Below, piece by piece: positions 26,743-34,778 of a DNA stretch of 64,000 bases. Every line of letters starts with the position of its first letter. Within the stretch, counting starts at the first letter, position 1. The notes under the pieces are model-generated. The model did not search any database. It was given only the letters and a program-made list of their open reading frames with translations, and was not told where the DNA came from. The translations under genes were made by a program, and so were the position numbers. The stretch is taken from contig NC_011726.1 of the NCBI RefSeq assembly GCF_000021805.1, positions 496,001 through 560,000 of the forward strand, written 5' to 3'. Source of the stretch: Rippkaea orientalis PCC 8801. GTDB lineage: Bacteria > Cyanobacteriota > Cyanobacteriia > Cyanobacteriales > Microcystaceae.

Positions 26743-28848
26743 TTAGAAAATTAGCGATCGCTCTCGATAAAATTTCGTTAATTTCCAGTTGAGAGCTTCT
26801 AACAGTAAAGCATCTTGATTAAATGCACAAGCATAAGCTTGTTCTGAAGCATCTTTTAAGCGATACAAACCAAACAAAGGATTCAAATGTAAACAATAAC
26901 TAACCTCCCAATGGCTTTGAGTTCTAGAACGATCAACAGGGACTAAAAACGTCAACAGGTTACAACGACTTAAGCAACTGATGACATCAGATTGAGGATG
27001 TCCATCTAATTTTAAACGAGTTATTAAAAATAATTTTCCTACTAATAATTCATCACTTTCTCGATTACAAAATAGATTAAGATTTAATCTCTTATCTAGC
27101 CATTGTTCAATGCGTAAATAAACTTGGAGATATTGCGAGGGAAAAGCTTCTTCAATATGTCCTGCTTTAGTTGCTGCTTTTAAAAAAGTTTCTCGATCTA
27201 AAATGTCTACTGTGGCATAGGGTAATAATCTTAGCAAATCATAGGTATAAAACCTTTGTTCATCCCACACAGCAGCTTGTAAAGTTGAACCTCCTCTAAA
27301 CCTTAATAATTCAGATTGTATGGCTTTTCCTAGACAATTATGCCCCATTGCATACCAAGCTTTATTCTCTAATTTGTTGCCATAAACTCGCTTTAAATCT
27401 TCACTCATTCGTTCTTTAATTGATTGCATTACTTTTGCGTTACTTCCCATCATTTGAGAAAACATTCCTTGAACTTGAATTGCTCCCCAACGATTACGAT
27501 ATTCTTGATATTCTTTTGGGGGATCAAAAGCGTATTGAATTGCCTCGATTAATTCTTCACGAGTAACATCTTGTTTAGATTCCAATTTTTCTTGTAACCT
27601 ATTTATTACCCAAGGAGTCCGTCCAGACAGTAGTAAGAATGCTTGGTAATTAGAAAACCCTGAATGTCTTCCTAATCTCCCTAACCGTTGAATAACCGTA
27701 GCAGAATCACTACTTTCTGTAATTAATAAGTGAATCCGAAAATCAACTCCCACGTCTACTGCTGAAGTCGCAACTACTAACACGGGTTTTTCTTCTTCTT
27801 GGAGAAGTTGTTGAGTTTGCGATCGCTCTTTTCTATCAATACGACCACTAATTTCTCTAACAACAATTTCTGGCAATAATGATTGAAGTTCTTGGGAAAT
27901 TCGACGCACCATAACAACTGAATTAAGGATGATTAACCCTCTACCTTTATCTTCAGCTTTTAGAATTTTCCTGATCTTTGCAGCATTATTTATTAACCAG
28001 CTAAAACCATCTTCTTCCTTTAAATTAATTATAGATAATTCAACAGCTTGTAGAATTTGACGATAACCTTGTTGAGCTTCACTTTTATATTCTCCAGCAA
28101 TTTCTTTGATTTTTAAACCAGTTTGTTTGAGTTGTTCTACAAAATCAGTTTTTACAGTGGCAGAAGTAAATAAAAAGCGTTTTTTTTGTTGTTGAGTACG
28201 ACGAATTAACATCATACTATTAAGAACTGCTGTTTCTTGATGGGCTCCAAAAATATGAAATTCATCAAATACCCATAAATCAGGAAATTTTGCTAAAGCC
28301 AAAGGTAATTCATCAGTTCCATAGGCATTATCTCTATACCTAAAGTGAGTCATTAGATGAAAGATATCAGGGTTTGTTAATATCACTTCTTTGGTTTCAA
28401 TGGCTAACCATAATTGTTGAAATCGATTGGAATTAAACTCTTTAATTCTTTGAGTCAGTTCAACCCCAAAAAGTTTATCAATTCGTTCTTCTGAATTTAA
28501 CCCGAATAAATTGTGATAGTTGTTCTGTTGTTCAGTTTGATCTTCTACTAACTCAATGGTGGGATACAGTCCCATCATGCGAAAATTAGGATCTAATAAA
28601 CTAGGTAAAGAAGCAAGTAAACTTTTTCCTCCTGCTGTTGGTGCTGTTATAAAAATAATGTCAGTATCCCCTTTCGTTAAATAGGGATAAGACTCAGCTT
28701 GATGTTGATAAAGTGGACAATTGCAACCCGATGGTGCTTTAAATTGAGGTGCTTGTTGTTGCACTCGACACATTTCTTGACAACCCAATGGACAATTACC
28801 AACTCCAGCATTAAGCTTAGAGTATAGAGGTTTGAGATTAATTTTCAT
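26743..28848 (-). CDS. cas3: type I-D CRISPR helicase Cas3'
   Basis: A superfamily 2 helicase of 701 residues without an HD domain, as usual in type I-D. Walker A is ITAPTAGGKS (about residues 67-76), the DEAH-box equivalent is DEFH (195-198), motif III is SAT, and motif VI is VIQRLGRLGRH. A cysteine cluster at the N-terminus (C19, C23, C27, C42, C44) may bind a metal or iron-sulfur centre. It unwinds target DNA for cleavage by the HD domain of Cas10d. It is the first gene of the cas operon; a 25-bp palindrome lies 50 bases upstream of the start. Confidence 0.95.
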   Translation of the reverse strand: MKINLKPLYSKLNAGVGNCPLGCQEMCRVQQQAPQFKAPSGCNCPLYQHQAESYPYLTKGDTDIIFITAPTAGGKSLLASLPSLLDPNFRMMGLYPTIELVEDQTEQQNNYHNLFGLNSEERIDKLFGVELTQRIKEFNSNRFQQLWLAIETKEVILTNPDIFHLMTHFRYRDNAYGTDELPLALAKFPDLWVFDEFHIFGAHQETAVLNSMMLIRRTQQQKKRFLFTSATVKTDFVEQLKQTGLKIKEIAGEYKSEAQQGYRQILQAVELSIINLKEEDGFSWLINNAAKIRKILKAEDKGRGLIILNSVVMVRRISQELQSLLPEIVVREISGRIDRKERSQTQQLLQEEEKPVLVVATSAVDVGVDFRIHLLITESSDSATVIQRLGRLGRHSGFSNYQAFLLLSGRTPWVINRLQEKLESKQDVTREELIEAIQYAFDPPKEYQEYRNRWGAIQVQGMFSQMMGSNAKVMQSIKERMSEDLKRVYGNKLENKAWYAMGHNCLGKAIQSELLRFRGGSTLQAAVWDEQRFYTYDLLRLLPYATVDILDRETFLKAATKAGHIEEAFPSQYLQVYLRIEQWLDKRLNLNLFCNRESDELLVGKLFLITRLKLDGHPQSDVISCLSRCNLLTFLVPVDRSRTQSHWEVSYCLHLNPLFGLYRLKDASEQAYACAFNQDALLLEALNWKLTKFYRERSLIF

Positions 28849-28897
28849 GGTTTTCTAAAAAGCTTGATATTTTGAGTCTAATACCTCTTTTAAAAAA

Positions 28898-28922
28898 GAT
28901 GTTATCAAAAATTGATTACATC
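28898..28922. promoter_or_regulatory. 25-bp palindrome upstream of cas3', candidate operator
   Basis: The arms GATGTTATCAA and TTGATTACATC are complementary at ten of eleven positions, around AAA. It matches 20 of 25 positions of the palindrome at 29407-29431 in front of the WYL regulator. The shared core is TATCAA-N3-TTGAT. Its position 50-74 bases before the cas3' start suits repressor binding near the cas promoter. Confidence 0.65.
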
Positions 28923-28999
28923 TCAATTTATAAGGGTGAGCAAGTGATGAATCTTCATCAATAGCGAGAAGACTCACCAGCTATGATTGTTTGGAAAGC

Positions 29000-29248
29000 T
29001 TAGGCAGCAAGCGGTTGACAAACTTGCCACAGGTTTTTAGCTGAATGTATAATAAAATAGCCTTTCCAAGTCAAATATCCTCCGATTCTAGGTAATTTAT
29101 GAGGAGGAATCTTGGTTAAATCAATTAGTTCCTTTGTCGTCAATTTAGGCTGAATGCGCTTCGAGATTATCGCATTGTTTGGTTGAGGATTTTTCCAGCC
29201 TTGAGTACCTGCTTGGAAAAGCAGCATTTTTTTGTTAGAATTTGTCAT
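29000..29248 (-). CDS. hypothetical 82-residue protein between cas3' and the WYL gene
   Basis: Not recognised. The first third is polar (MTNSNKKMLLFQAGTQGW, NPQPNN), the middle is LTTKELIDLTKIPPHKLPR, and the end is YLTWKGYFIIHSAKNLWQVC. The middle and end look like a compact helix-turn-helix or winged fold, but this is a guess. There is one Cys and no signal peptide or membrane segment. It is on the cas strand, 152 bases before cas3', with no good ribosome site and a stable hairpin (29259-29275) directly before the ATG. It could be an accessory Cas, regulatory or unrelated protein. Confidence 0.55.
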   Translation of the reverse strand: MTNSNKKMLLFQAGTQGWKNPQPNNAIISKRIQPKLTTKELIDLTKIPPHKLPRIGGYLTWKGYFIIHSAKNLWQVCQPLAA

Positions 29249-29258
29249 AGGAAAATTT

Positions 29259-29275
29259 TCGGCTTATCAAGCCGA
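29259..29275. terminator. hairpin with T-run (plus strand) in the leader of the 82-residue gene
   Basis: TCGGCTT and AAGCCGA form a 7-bp stem with loop ATC; GATAGATTTTTTTT follows on the plus strand. No plus-strand gene lies before it. On the minus strand it sits 11 bases ahead of the ATG at 29248, where it could hamper ribosome binding or end antisense transcription. Confidence 0.45.
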
Positions 29276-29406
29276 GATAGATTTTTTTTGAACAACTAAG
29301 TTGCTGTCTAAGTGAAGGTGAGATTTTACTTTAGGCAGCTTGTTAGTTTTGGGATGCTTTTACAATAACATATTAGTTCAGGTTTGGAAGTACTCAAAAA
29401 AAAAAT

Positions 29407-29431
29407 GATACTATCAATAATTGATAATATC
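29407..29431. promoter_or_regulatory. 25-bp palindrome upstream of WYL regulator, candidate operator
   Basis: The arms GATACTATCAA and TTGATAATATC surround TAA and are complementary at ten of eleven positions. It ends 13 bases before the ATG at 29445, where a bound protein would block transcription or translation start. It closely resembles the palindrome at 28898-28922, as expected if one regulator controls both transcripts. Confidence 0.65.
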
Positions 29432-29444
29432 TTTTTCATGAGAA

Positions 29445-30392
29445 ATGTCCTCTAATTACAACCAAATCGCTTTTGCTTTAGAAATCCTGAAACTTTTAGC
29501 CGAAAAACCGAGATTTAGGCAGGAATTAGGCGATTTATTGACACAACATTTAGAAAAACAAGGCAAATCTTCCGGGGATGTCTTGCAAAAGCTGACTCGT
29601 ACTATTGCTAAACTAAGAGACTGTGGCTTTGAGATCAAAAGTGCACCGAACTGTCCCTATGAACTAATAGAATCTAATTTCCCTCTAATATTATCTTCTC
29701 AACAAAAACAAGCTCTATATTTAGCCACTTATGTATTGTCTAATATGGGATTTTCTGCGGAAGCTGAACGACTGGGAAGACTGTATGATTTTTTAGGAGA
29801 TGAACACCCCCATCAACTGCACTTTGATTTTAGTCCCCCCGTTGATTACAGTGGTGAGAAAATCAGGCAAATTATTCAACAGCTTGAGCAAAGAATTGAA
29901 CAACAATGTCGCTATACTATTTACTATCAAAATAGTCGAGGAGAAAGTCGACTATGGGACTTAGATCGTTCAGAATTACGCTTTCATAATGGGGTTCTTT
30001 ATTTGTTTAGTTTTGTTCCTGACTGGAAATCTTATCATTTCCCAAAAAGTCCTAACATTGAACAAAATATTCTCTTTCATATTAATCGTATTCAAAGTGT
30101 TTTGGGGGTTTCTAATACACGCTGGTTTTATGATTTTCCGACGATTAAAATTCGCTATTGTATGACAGGAGCTTTAGCTAACTATCAACCTCGTCGTAGC
30201 ACTGAACAAGTCATTGAGCAAAATTTAGACGAGAAATTTATAATCATTGAAACCATCGAAGATTGTTTATTTTGGTTTCGTCAAAGACTTTTACAATATG
30301 GAGCGAATGCTCAAGTATTAGAACCAATCTGGTTGCGAGAGCAGATAAGAGACGAATTGAAGAAAAGTTACGAAAATTATACTCAACAATAA
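29445..30392 (+). CDS. WYL-domain transcriptional regulator of the CRISPR locus
   Basis: A 315-residue protein. An N-terminal helical, winged-helix-like region (about 5-75, FRQELGDLLTQHLEK, LTRTIAKLRDCGFEI) is followed by a helical linker and a WYL-type beta domain (about 150-220, RYTIYYQNSRGESRLWDLDR, LYLFSFVP). A C-terminal WCX-like extension follows. WYL regulators sit beside many type I-D loci; the Synechocystis example Sll7009 has been reported to act negatively on its locus. It is divergent from the cas operon. Two similar palindromes near it and cas3' suggest it binds both. Confidence 0.85.
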   Translation: MSSNYNQIAFALEILKLLAEKPRFRQELGDLLTQHLEKQGKSSGDVLQKLTRTIAKLRDCGFEIKSAPNCPYELIESNFPLILSSQQKQALYLATYVLSNMGFSAEAERLGRLYDFLGDEHPHQLHFDFSPPVDYSGEKIRQIIQQLEQRIEQQCRYTIYYQNSRGESRLWDLDRSELRFHNGVLYLFSFVPDWKSYHFPKSPNIEQNILFHINRIQSVLGVSNTRWFYDFPTIKIRYCMTGALANYQPRRSTEQVIEQNLDEKFIIIETIEDCLFWFRQRLLQYGANAQVLEPIWLREQIRDELKKSYENYTQQ

Positions 30393-30413
30393 CCAGGATA
30401 GTTATTGCTAAAA

Positions 30414-31811
30414 TTATCTAATTTGATTGTTTTTTTCACTTTCTAGTACCCACTCAGGAGCAATGACTCGAACAGGTTTAGGGGTTTCTTTAACGGGAAC
30501 TTGGGGAGGGATAGAACTATCCCTAGAAAGCGTTGTTTGATTCGCATTTTCTTGTTCAAGAAAACGCTGTTGTACGGCAACTTGATATTCTAACTGTTCG
30601 GTGACTGACTCCATTAATTGAGCCGTATAAATCTGTTGTTCTAGTTGATTAGTATAAGACAATAAATTACTCAAGCCATTAATCAATTTACGAACATTAT
30701 CCCTAAAAGCGGGATCACCCGTTAATTCCTCTACATCCGAGGTGATTTTCTGGGCATTTTCAAAGGTTGCTCGCGCAGAATCCAAGGTTTTTTGCACCGT
30801 TAAAATCACAGTAGGATCATTAAAAGATTGAGAAATATCTCGCAAATTGGCTGAAGTTTCCGCCGCATTAGCCATTAAAATTTCTAAATCCCTAGCAATT
30901 TTTTTAATATTCACTTCATCAATGCCGCTATTCACTTTATTAACGGTTTTTCCTAAGCCAATAGCCACCATTCGCACCTCATCACTGGTACGTTCTAAAC
31001 TATTCAACGTATTAATAACATTACCTCGATTTTCCGAGACTAATCCATTCAAATTATTGACTAAACTCGCTGCATTATTAACCGCCCGATTGAGGCTTTC
31101 TCGATTTTCCGAGACAACCGTATTCACATTTCGCATTAATTGGGAAGCATCCCGCGCAGCTTGGTTAATTTGAGCAATGGTTTGAGAAGTCCCTTGAATT
31201 TCTCGACGCGCTGTTTTAGAAAAAATAGCCGCTTCGTCACTCAATTTACCAATTTTAGTTCCTGCTTGGGCAACACTGGTAAAAGCCCCTTTCAATTCCT
31301 TAACAAATTCGGGATCACTATAGGCATTACTCAGACGAGTTAAAGCTTGTACCAATTGAGAACCCGTTTCACCATCAAGGGTATCATTATCACAAATGAT
31401 CAGTTGTTTGTCAGGACACTCCTCACTCGTCGGATCAACCGCTAACGCTTGATCAGAGAGTTTTTCTGATGGGGTAATATCCACCGAAGCTTCCCCAATC
31501 AATCCATAACGGTTAATTTGAATGGTAGAACCGATGGGAATGCGTAACTCCCGCGAAGACACTTCAATTAATACCGTTACCCCATTGCTACTCGCTTGCA
31601 GTGCCGTGATTTTCCCCACAGCAACCCCACGAAAGTTAACAGGCGCACCGATTTGTAACCCGCTAACATCTTGAAAATTAGCCTGAATTTGATAGGGTTT
31701 TTGACCTAATACGCCTCCGCGTAGCCAAATCACCAATCCTCCAAACAAGACGAGTCCTATGAGGGCAAATAAGCCCACTGTACCTTCCTGAAGGGTTCTT
31801 GATCGCAGCAT
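30414..31811 (-). CDS. MCE/MlaD family lipid transport protein
   Basis: This encodes 465 residues. One N-terminal membrane helix (GLFALIGLVLFGGLVIWLRG, about 14-33) is followed by an MlaD/MCE domain (about 35-115, FQDVSGLQIGAPVNFRGVAV). A long helical region then runs to the C-terminus with Asn/Ser/Leu heptads. It is the substrate-binding part of an ABC lipid transporter between inner and outer (or thylakoid) membranes, like plant TGD2. The ATPase gene lies 78 bases upstream on the same strand. The MlaE permease gene is not in this window. Confidence 0.9.
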   Translation of the reverse strand: MLRSRTLQEGTVGLFALIGLVLFGGLVIWLRGGVLGQKPYQIQANFQDVSGLQIGAPVNFRGVAVGKITALQASSNGVTVLIEVSSRELRIPIGSTIQINRYGLIGEASVDITPSEKLSDQALAVDPTSEECPDKQLIICDNDTLDGETGSQLVQALTRLSNAYSDPEFVKELKGAFTSVAQAGTKIGKLSDEAAIFSKTARREIQGTSQTIAQINQAARDASQLMRNVNTVVSENRESLNRAVNNAASLVNNLNGLVSENRGNVINTLNSLERTSDEVRMVAIGLGKTVNKVNSGIDEVNIKKIARDLEILMANAAETSANLRDISQSFNDPTVILTVQKTLDSARATFENAQKITSDVEELTGDPAFRDNVRKLINGLSNLLSYTNQLEQQIYTAQLMESVTEQLEYQVAVQQRFLEQENANQTTLSRDSSIPPQVPVKETPKPVRVIAPEWVLESEKNNQIR

Positions 31812-31889
31812 AATTTCTCCTCACTTTGTCTAAAAATATGAAGGAAAATGACTAAGATAGGTTTCATCGTCACATTTCCTCTCAATGGC

Positions 31890-32675
31890 TTAATCAATGA
31901 CTCGAATTGGTCCGTCAATACTGGCACTAAAAAACTGCCTCACCAGGGGGTTATCCGTGTGATCAATCTCATCTACAGTGCCTTCCCATTGCACTTTGCC
32001 ACTATAGAGAAAAATAACGCGATCGGCAGTACGGCGAATGGTACTATCCTGATGACTGACCATGACGTAGGTTTCGCACCCTCCTGGGGCTCCTTGCAAA
32101 CGGCGCACTAAATCTTCGATAATCGTAGAAGAAATGGGGTCTAATCCGGCAGTCGGTTCATCATAGAGTACCAATTCAGGATTATCGGCTGGATTATCGG
32201 GATCAGCAATTAATGCACGGGCAAAGCTAACTCGCTTACGCATCCCTCCTGACAGTTGAGAGGGATACTTATCAGCAATTCCCTGTAATCCTACCATCGC
32301 TAATTTTGCGTCAACTAATTGACGGATTTTCTCGCGGGGGAGTTTGGAGTGTTCATAGAGAAAAAAGCCGACATTTTCATCAACATTCAGGGAGTCAAAT
32401 AGGGCTGCTTGCTGGAAGACTAGGGCAATTCGCATCGGTTTATTCTCATCATCGATGAGTCCTTGACGGCGTTGTCCCTTGATGTAAATTTCTCCCCCGT
32501 CCAGAGGAATTAATCCAGCAATTAGCCTTAAAATGGTCGATTTACCCGTTCCCGACGGTCCAATAATGACTAAAGCTTCCCCACGATAAATTGTTAAGTC
32601 AATGCCATCAAGAATGACATGATTGCCAAAGGCTTTACTAACTCCTTTTAGTTCAATTAACGGTTCTTTTGCCAT
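31890..32675 (-). CDS. MlaF-like ABC transporter ATPase
   Basis: An ABC ATPase of 261 residues: Walker A GPSGTGKST, signature LSGGMRKR, Walker B LVLYDEPTAGLDP and the switch His (MVSHQ). The signature with GMRKR and the sequence YEHSKLPREKIRQ are typical of MlaF/TGD3-type ATPases for lipid import or export. It precedes the MlaD-like gene on the same strand, so the two are almost surely one operon. It would act with an MlaE permease coded elsewhere. Confidence 0.92.
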   Translation of the reverse strand: MAKEPLIELKGVSKAFGNHVILDGIDLTIYRGEALVIIGPSGTGKSTILRLIAGLIPLDGGEIYIKGQRRQGLIDDENKPMRIALVFQQAALFDSLNVDENVGFFLYEHSKLPREKIRQLVDAKLAMVGLQGIADKYPSQLSGGMRKRVSFARALIADPDNPADNPELVLYDEPTAGLDPISSTIIEDLVRRLQGAPGGCETYVMVSHQDSTIRRTADRVIFLYSGKVQWEGTVDEIDHTDNPLVRQFFSASIDGPIRVID

Positions 32676-32863
32676 TGGTTAGCTGATAGCTTTGAGTGAC
32701 TGACTGGCTTGTTTTTGCCTAAGCCTAGGACTTGACCTATATTATGACTTAGCTCACCAGTGACTGCTAGGATCTCTGTTGGTTTTTCATTACTTTAATT
32801 GAGATTGTCTTGCTAAAACGGATTTACAGTTGTTTTTAGCTGATTTTTTGTTGCTTTTAACCA

Positions 32864-34600
32864 TTAAGGAGCTTGAAATAGCCTATTATCTGGCATATTA
32901 CTAACTGCTCGTTGTAGGGCATTAAGGGATTGATTATAGCCAATAATAGCACTTAAAAAATCCCCCCGTGAAGTACTCAGATCCCGTTGAGCATTAATGA
33001 CATCGGTTTGGGTTCCTACTCCTGCCTGAAACCGCAAGCGGGCTAGACGCAGAGATTCTTCGTCCCGTTGGACATTAGCACGGGTACTGACAATATTTTC
33101 CTGATTAGAAATCAAGTTGTAATAGGCTTGTTCGACCTGAAACCGAATATTATCGCGCTGTCTAGCAAAATCTGTATTAGCTTGATCCATCCGGCGTTCG
33201 GCTGCTCTGGCTCCGGCAAAAGCTCTTCCTCCATCAAAAATCTGCCAACTGACTTGAGCCTGAAATGTCCAGTCTGTCAGTACGGGAACACCATCGTCTA
33301 AGTTCTCACGAGCCTCGTAGTCTGCTAGAAAATTGACTTGAGGTCTAATGTCAGCTAGGGCAATTTCGCGATCTTGTTCGTTAATTTCCCGTTGTAGCAG
33401 TTGTTGTTCTAATTCGGCTCGGTTTTTGTAAGCTCGGACAATGGTTTCATCTAAGGACATTGGCCAGGTTCCCGCTTCTCTAATTTCATCAGAAGCGGCT
33501 AATTCAACGTGCTGCCCCACCCCTAGAACTTCTCCTAATTGCCGTCTCGCGGTGCGTTGTTGGGCGATCGCATTGGTTAATCCTTGGTTAGCCCTAGCTA
33601 AGTCGGCTTCACCCCGCAAGACATCAAACCGCGTTCCTAACCCCGCTTGTTCTAACAAACGAGCATCCCGTAAGGTTTGGCTGGCATTTTCTACATCCGC
33701 TTGGGCGATCGCTACCTGAGCATCGGCATTTTGCAAGTTGTAATAACCATTGGTGGTTTCAAAGCGAATTTCTTCAGCAATTCGTTCTACCTCTAACTCT
33801 TGCAATCTCACTTCTCGTTCAGCCCTACTAATTTCAGCCGATCGCCTACCCCCAGTATAGATTTCGTAGACTAATCGGGCATTCGCTCTGAGATCGGTAA
33901 AGGTGGTAGCCTGGGTTTGATTTTCGACAGCTTCTAGCACCGTAGAACTAACGGCCGTATCGTTCCTAAACCGCAGGGCACTCGCAGAGATATCGATGGT
34001 GGGAAAAAGAGCCGCTCTAGCTTCTTCTAAACGGGCTTTTTGTTCTTCTACTCGAAGTCGAGCATCTTCAAGTCCCCTTGTCCCAGTACTGACTGATCCC
34101 GTTCTTGCACCGGGTTGTCGTGTGTTGGTTATGATTTGGATACTGGTCAGTTGCTTATTATTTTTTAAAGCGATGCTGATGGCTTCGTCTAGGGTAATTG
34201 CTTGACGAATGGTGGTCTCAACTTCACTCGGTTTGGTGGGAAACATTAAGGGGTTGCCACTGGGGTTGAGTCGGTTAGATGGCAATTGTTCTAACCTGGT
34301 TTGAGGGGGGTTGATTATTTGTTGGAAACTGGGTTCAGACGGAGGTTCAGGGATAGTTTGAGATTGTTCTTCAGGAGTAGCCTGTGCTTTGCTCTCTGGC
34401 TTGGGGTCTGTCATTTCCTTGATATCCACAACCCTAGGTTCGATTTGAGCGGTTTCTTGCGATAACTGACTCTCCTCTAATGTCATCAGCCTTTTATCCT
34501 CAGCAGTTTTCGAGGATTCCTGCGCTTGTAGGGCTGATCCACAAACTAGGGTCAGAAAAATACTAGCACTCACACACACACGATAACGTAAAGCAAACAT
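32864..34600 (-). CDS. TolC-family outer membrane efflux protein
   Basis: A 578-residue protein with a signal peptide (VCVSASIFLTLVCGSALQAQ). A Pro/Glu/Ser-rich segment (about 30-130) comes before the two OEP repeats (about 140-350 and 360-565), with helical pairs such as RLEEARAALFPTIDIS and FQVEQAYYNLISNQENI. It would form the trimeric outer-membrane exit duct for RND pumps and type I secretion, similar to cyanobacterial TolC homologues such as Synechocystis Slr1270. The RND pump at 11897 and the ABC/HlyD pair at 48845 are possible partners, but not linked. Confidence 0.92.
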   Translation of the reverse strand: MFALRYRVCVSASIFLTLVCGSALQAQESSKTAEDKRLMTLEESQLSQETAQIEPRVVDIKEMTDPKPESKAQATPEEQSQTIPEPPSEPSFQQIINPPQTRLEQLPSNRLNPSGNPLMFPTKPSEVETTIRQAITLDEAISIALKNNKQLTSIQIITNTRQPGARTGSVSTGTRGLEDARLRVEEQKARLEEARAALFPTIDISASALRFRNDTAVSSTVLEAVENQTQATTFTDLRANARLVYEIYTGGRRSAEISRAEREVRLQELEVERIAEEIRFETTNGYYNLQNADAQVAIAQADVENASQTLRDARLLEQAGLGTRFDVLRGEADLARANQGLTNAIAQQRTARRQLGEVLGVGQHVELAASDEIREAGTWPMSLDETIVRAYKNRAELEQQLLQREINEQDREIALADIRPQVNFLADYEARENLDDGVPVLTDWTFQAQVSWQIFDGGRAFAGARAAERRMDQANTDFARQRDNIRFQVEQAYYNLISNQENIVSTRANVQRDEESLRLARLRFQAGVGTQTDVINAQRDLSTSRGDFLSAIIGYNQSLNALQRAVSNMPDNRLFQAP

Positions 34601-34778
34601 AGGATTTAATCAGGGATTTGAATACAACTAATGATGCTCATCTGAGTCCCGATGGACTCAATGGGTCATCCTGTTTAATGGGGTTTTGCTCTTTGATATA
34701 TCAAGTTACAGTATCTCTAATTCCAGGGAAAATTGTCGAGAGAAATCGGAACTTTTTTAATTAAAGTTTTTTGGCAGT

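Noticed and set aside
32864-34600. TolC-like gene as part of the MlaD/MlaF operon
   Set aside because: 188 bases separate it from the MlaF-like gene and the families are unrelated in function; treated as an independent gene.
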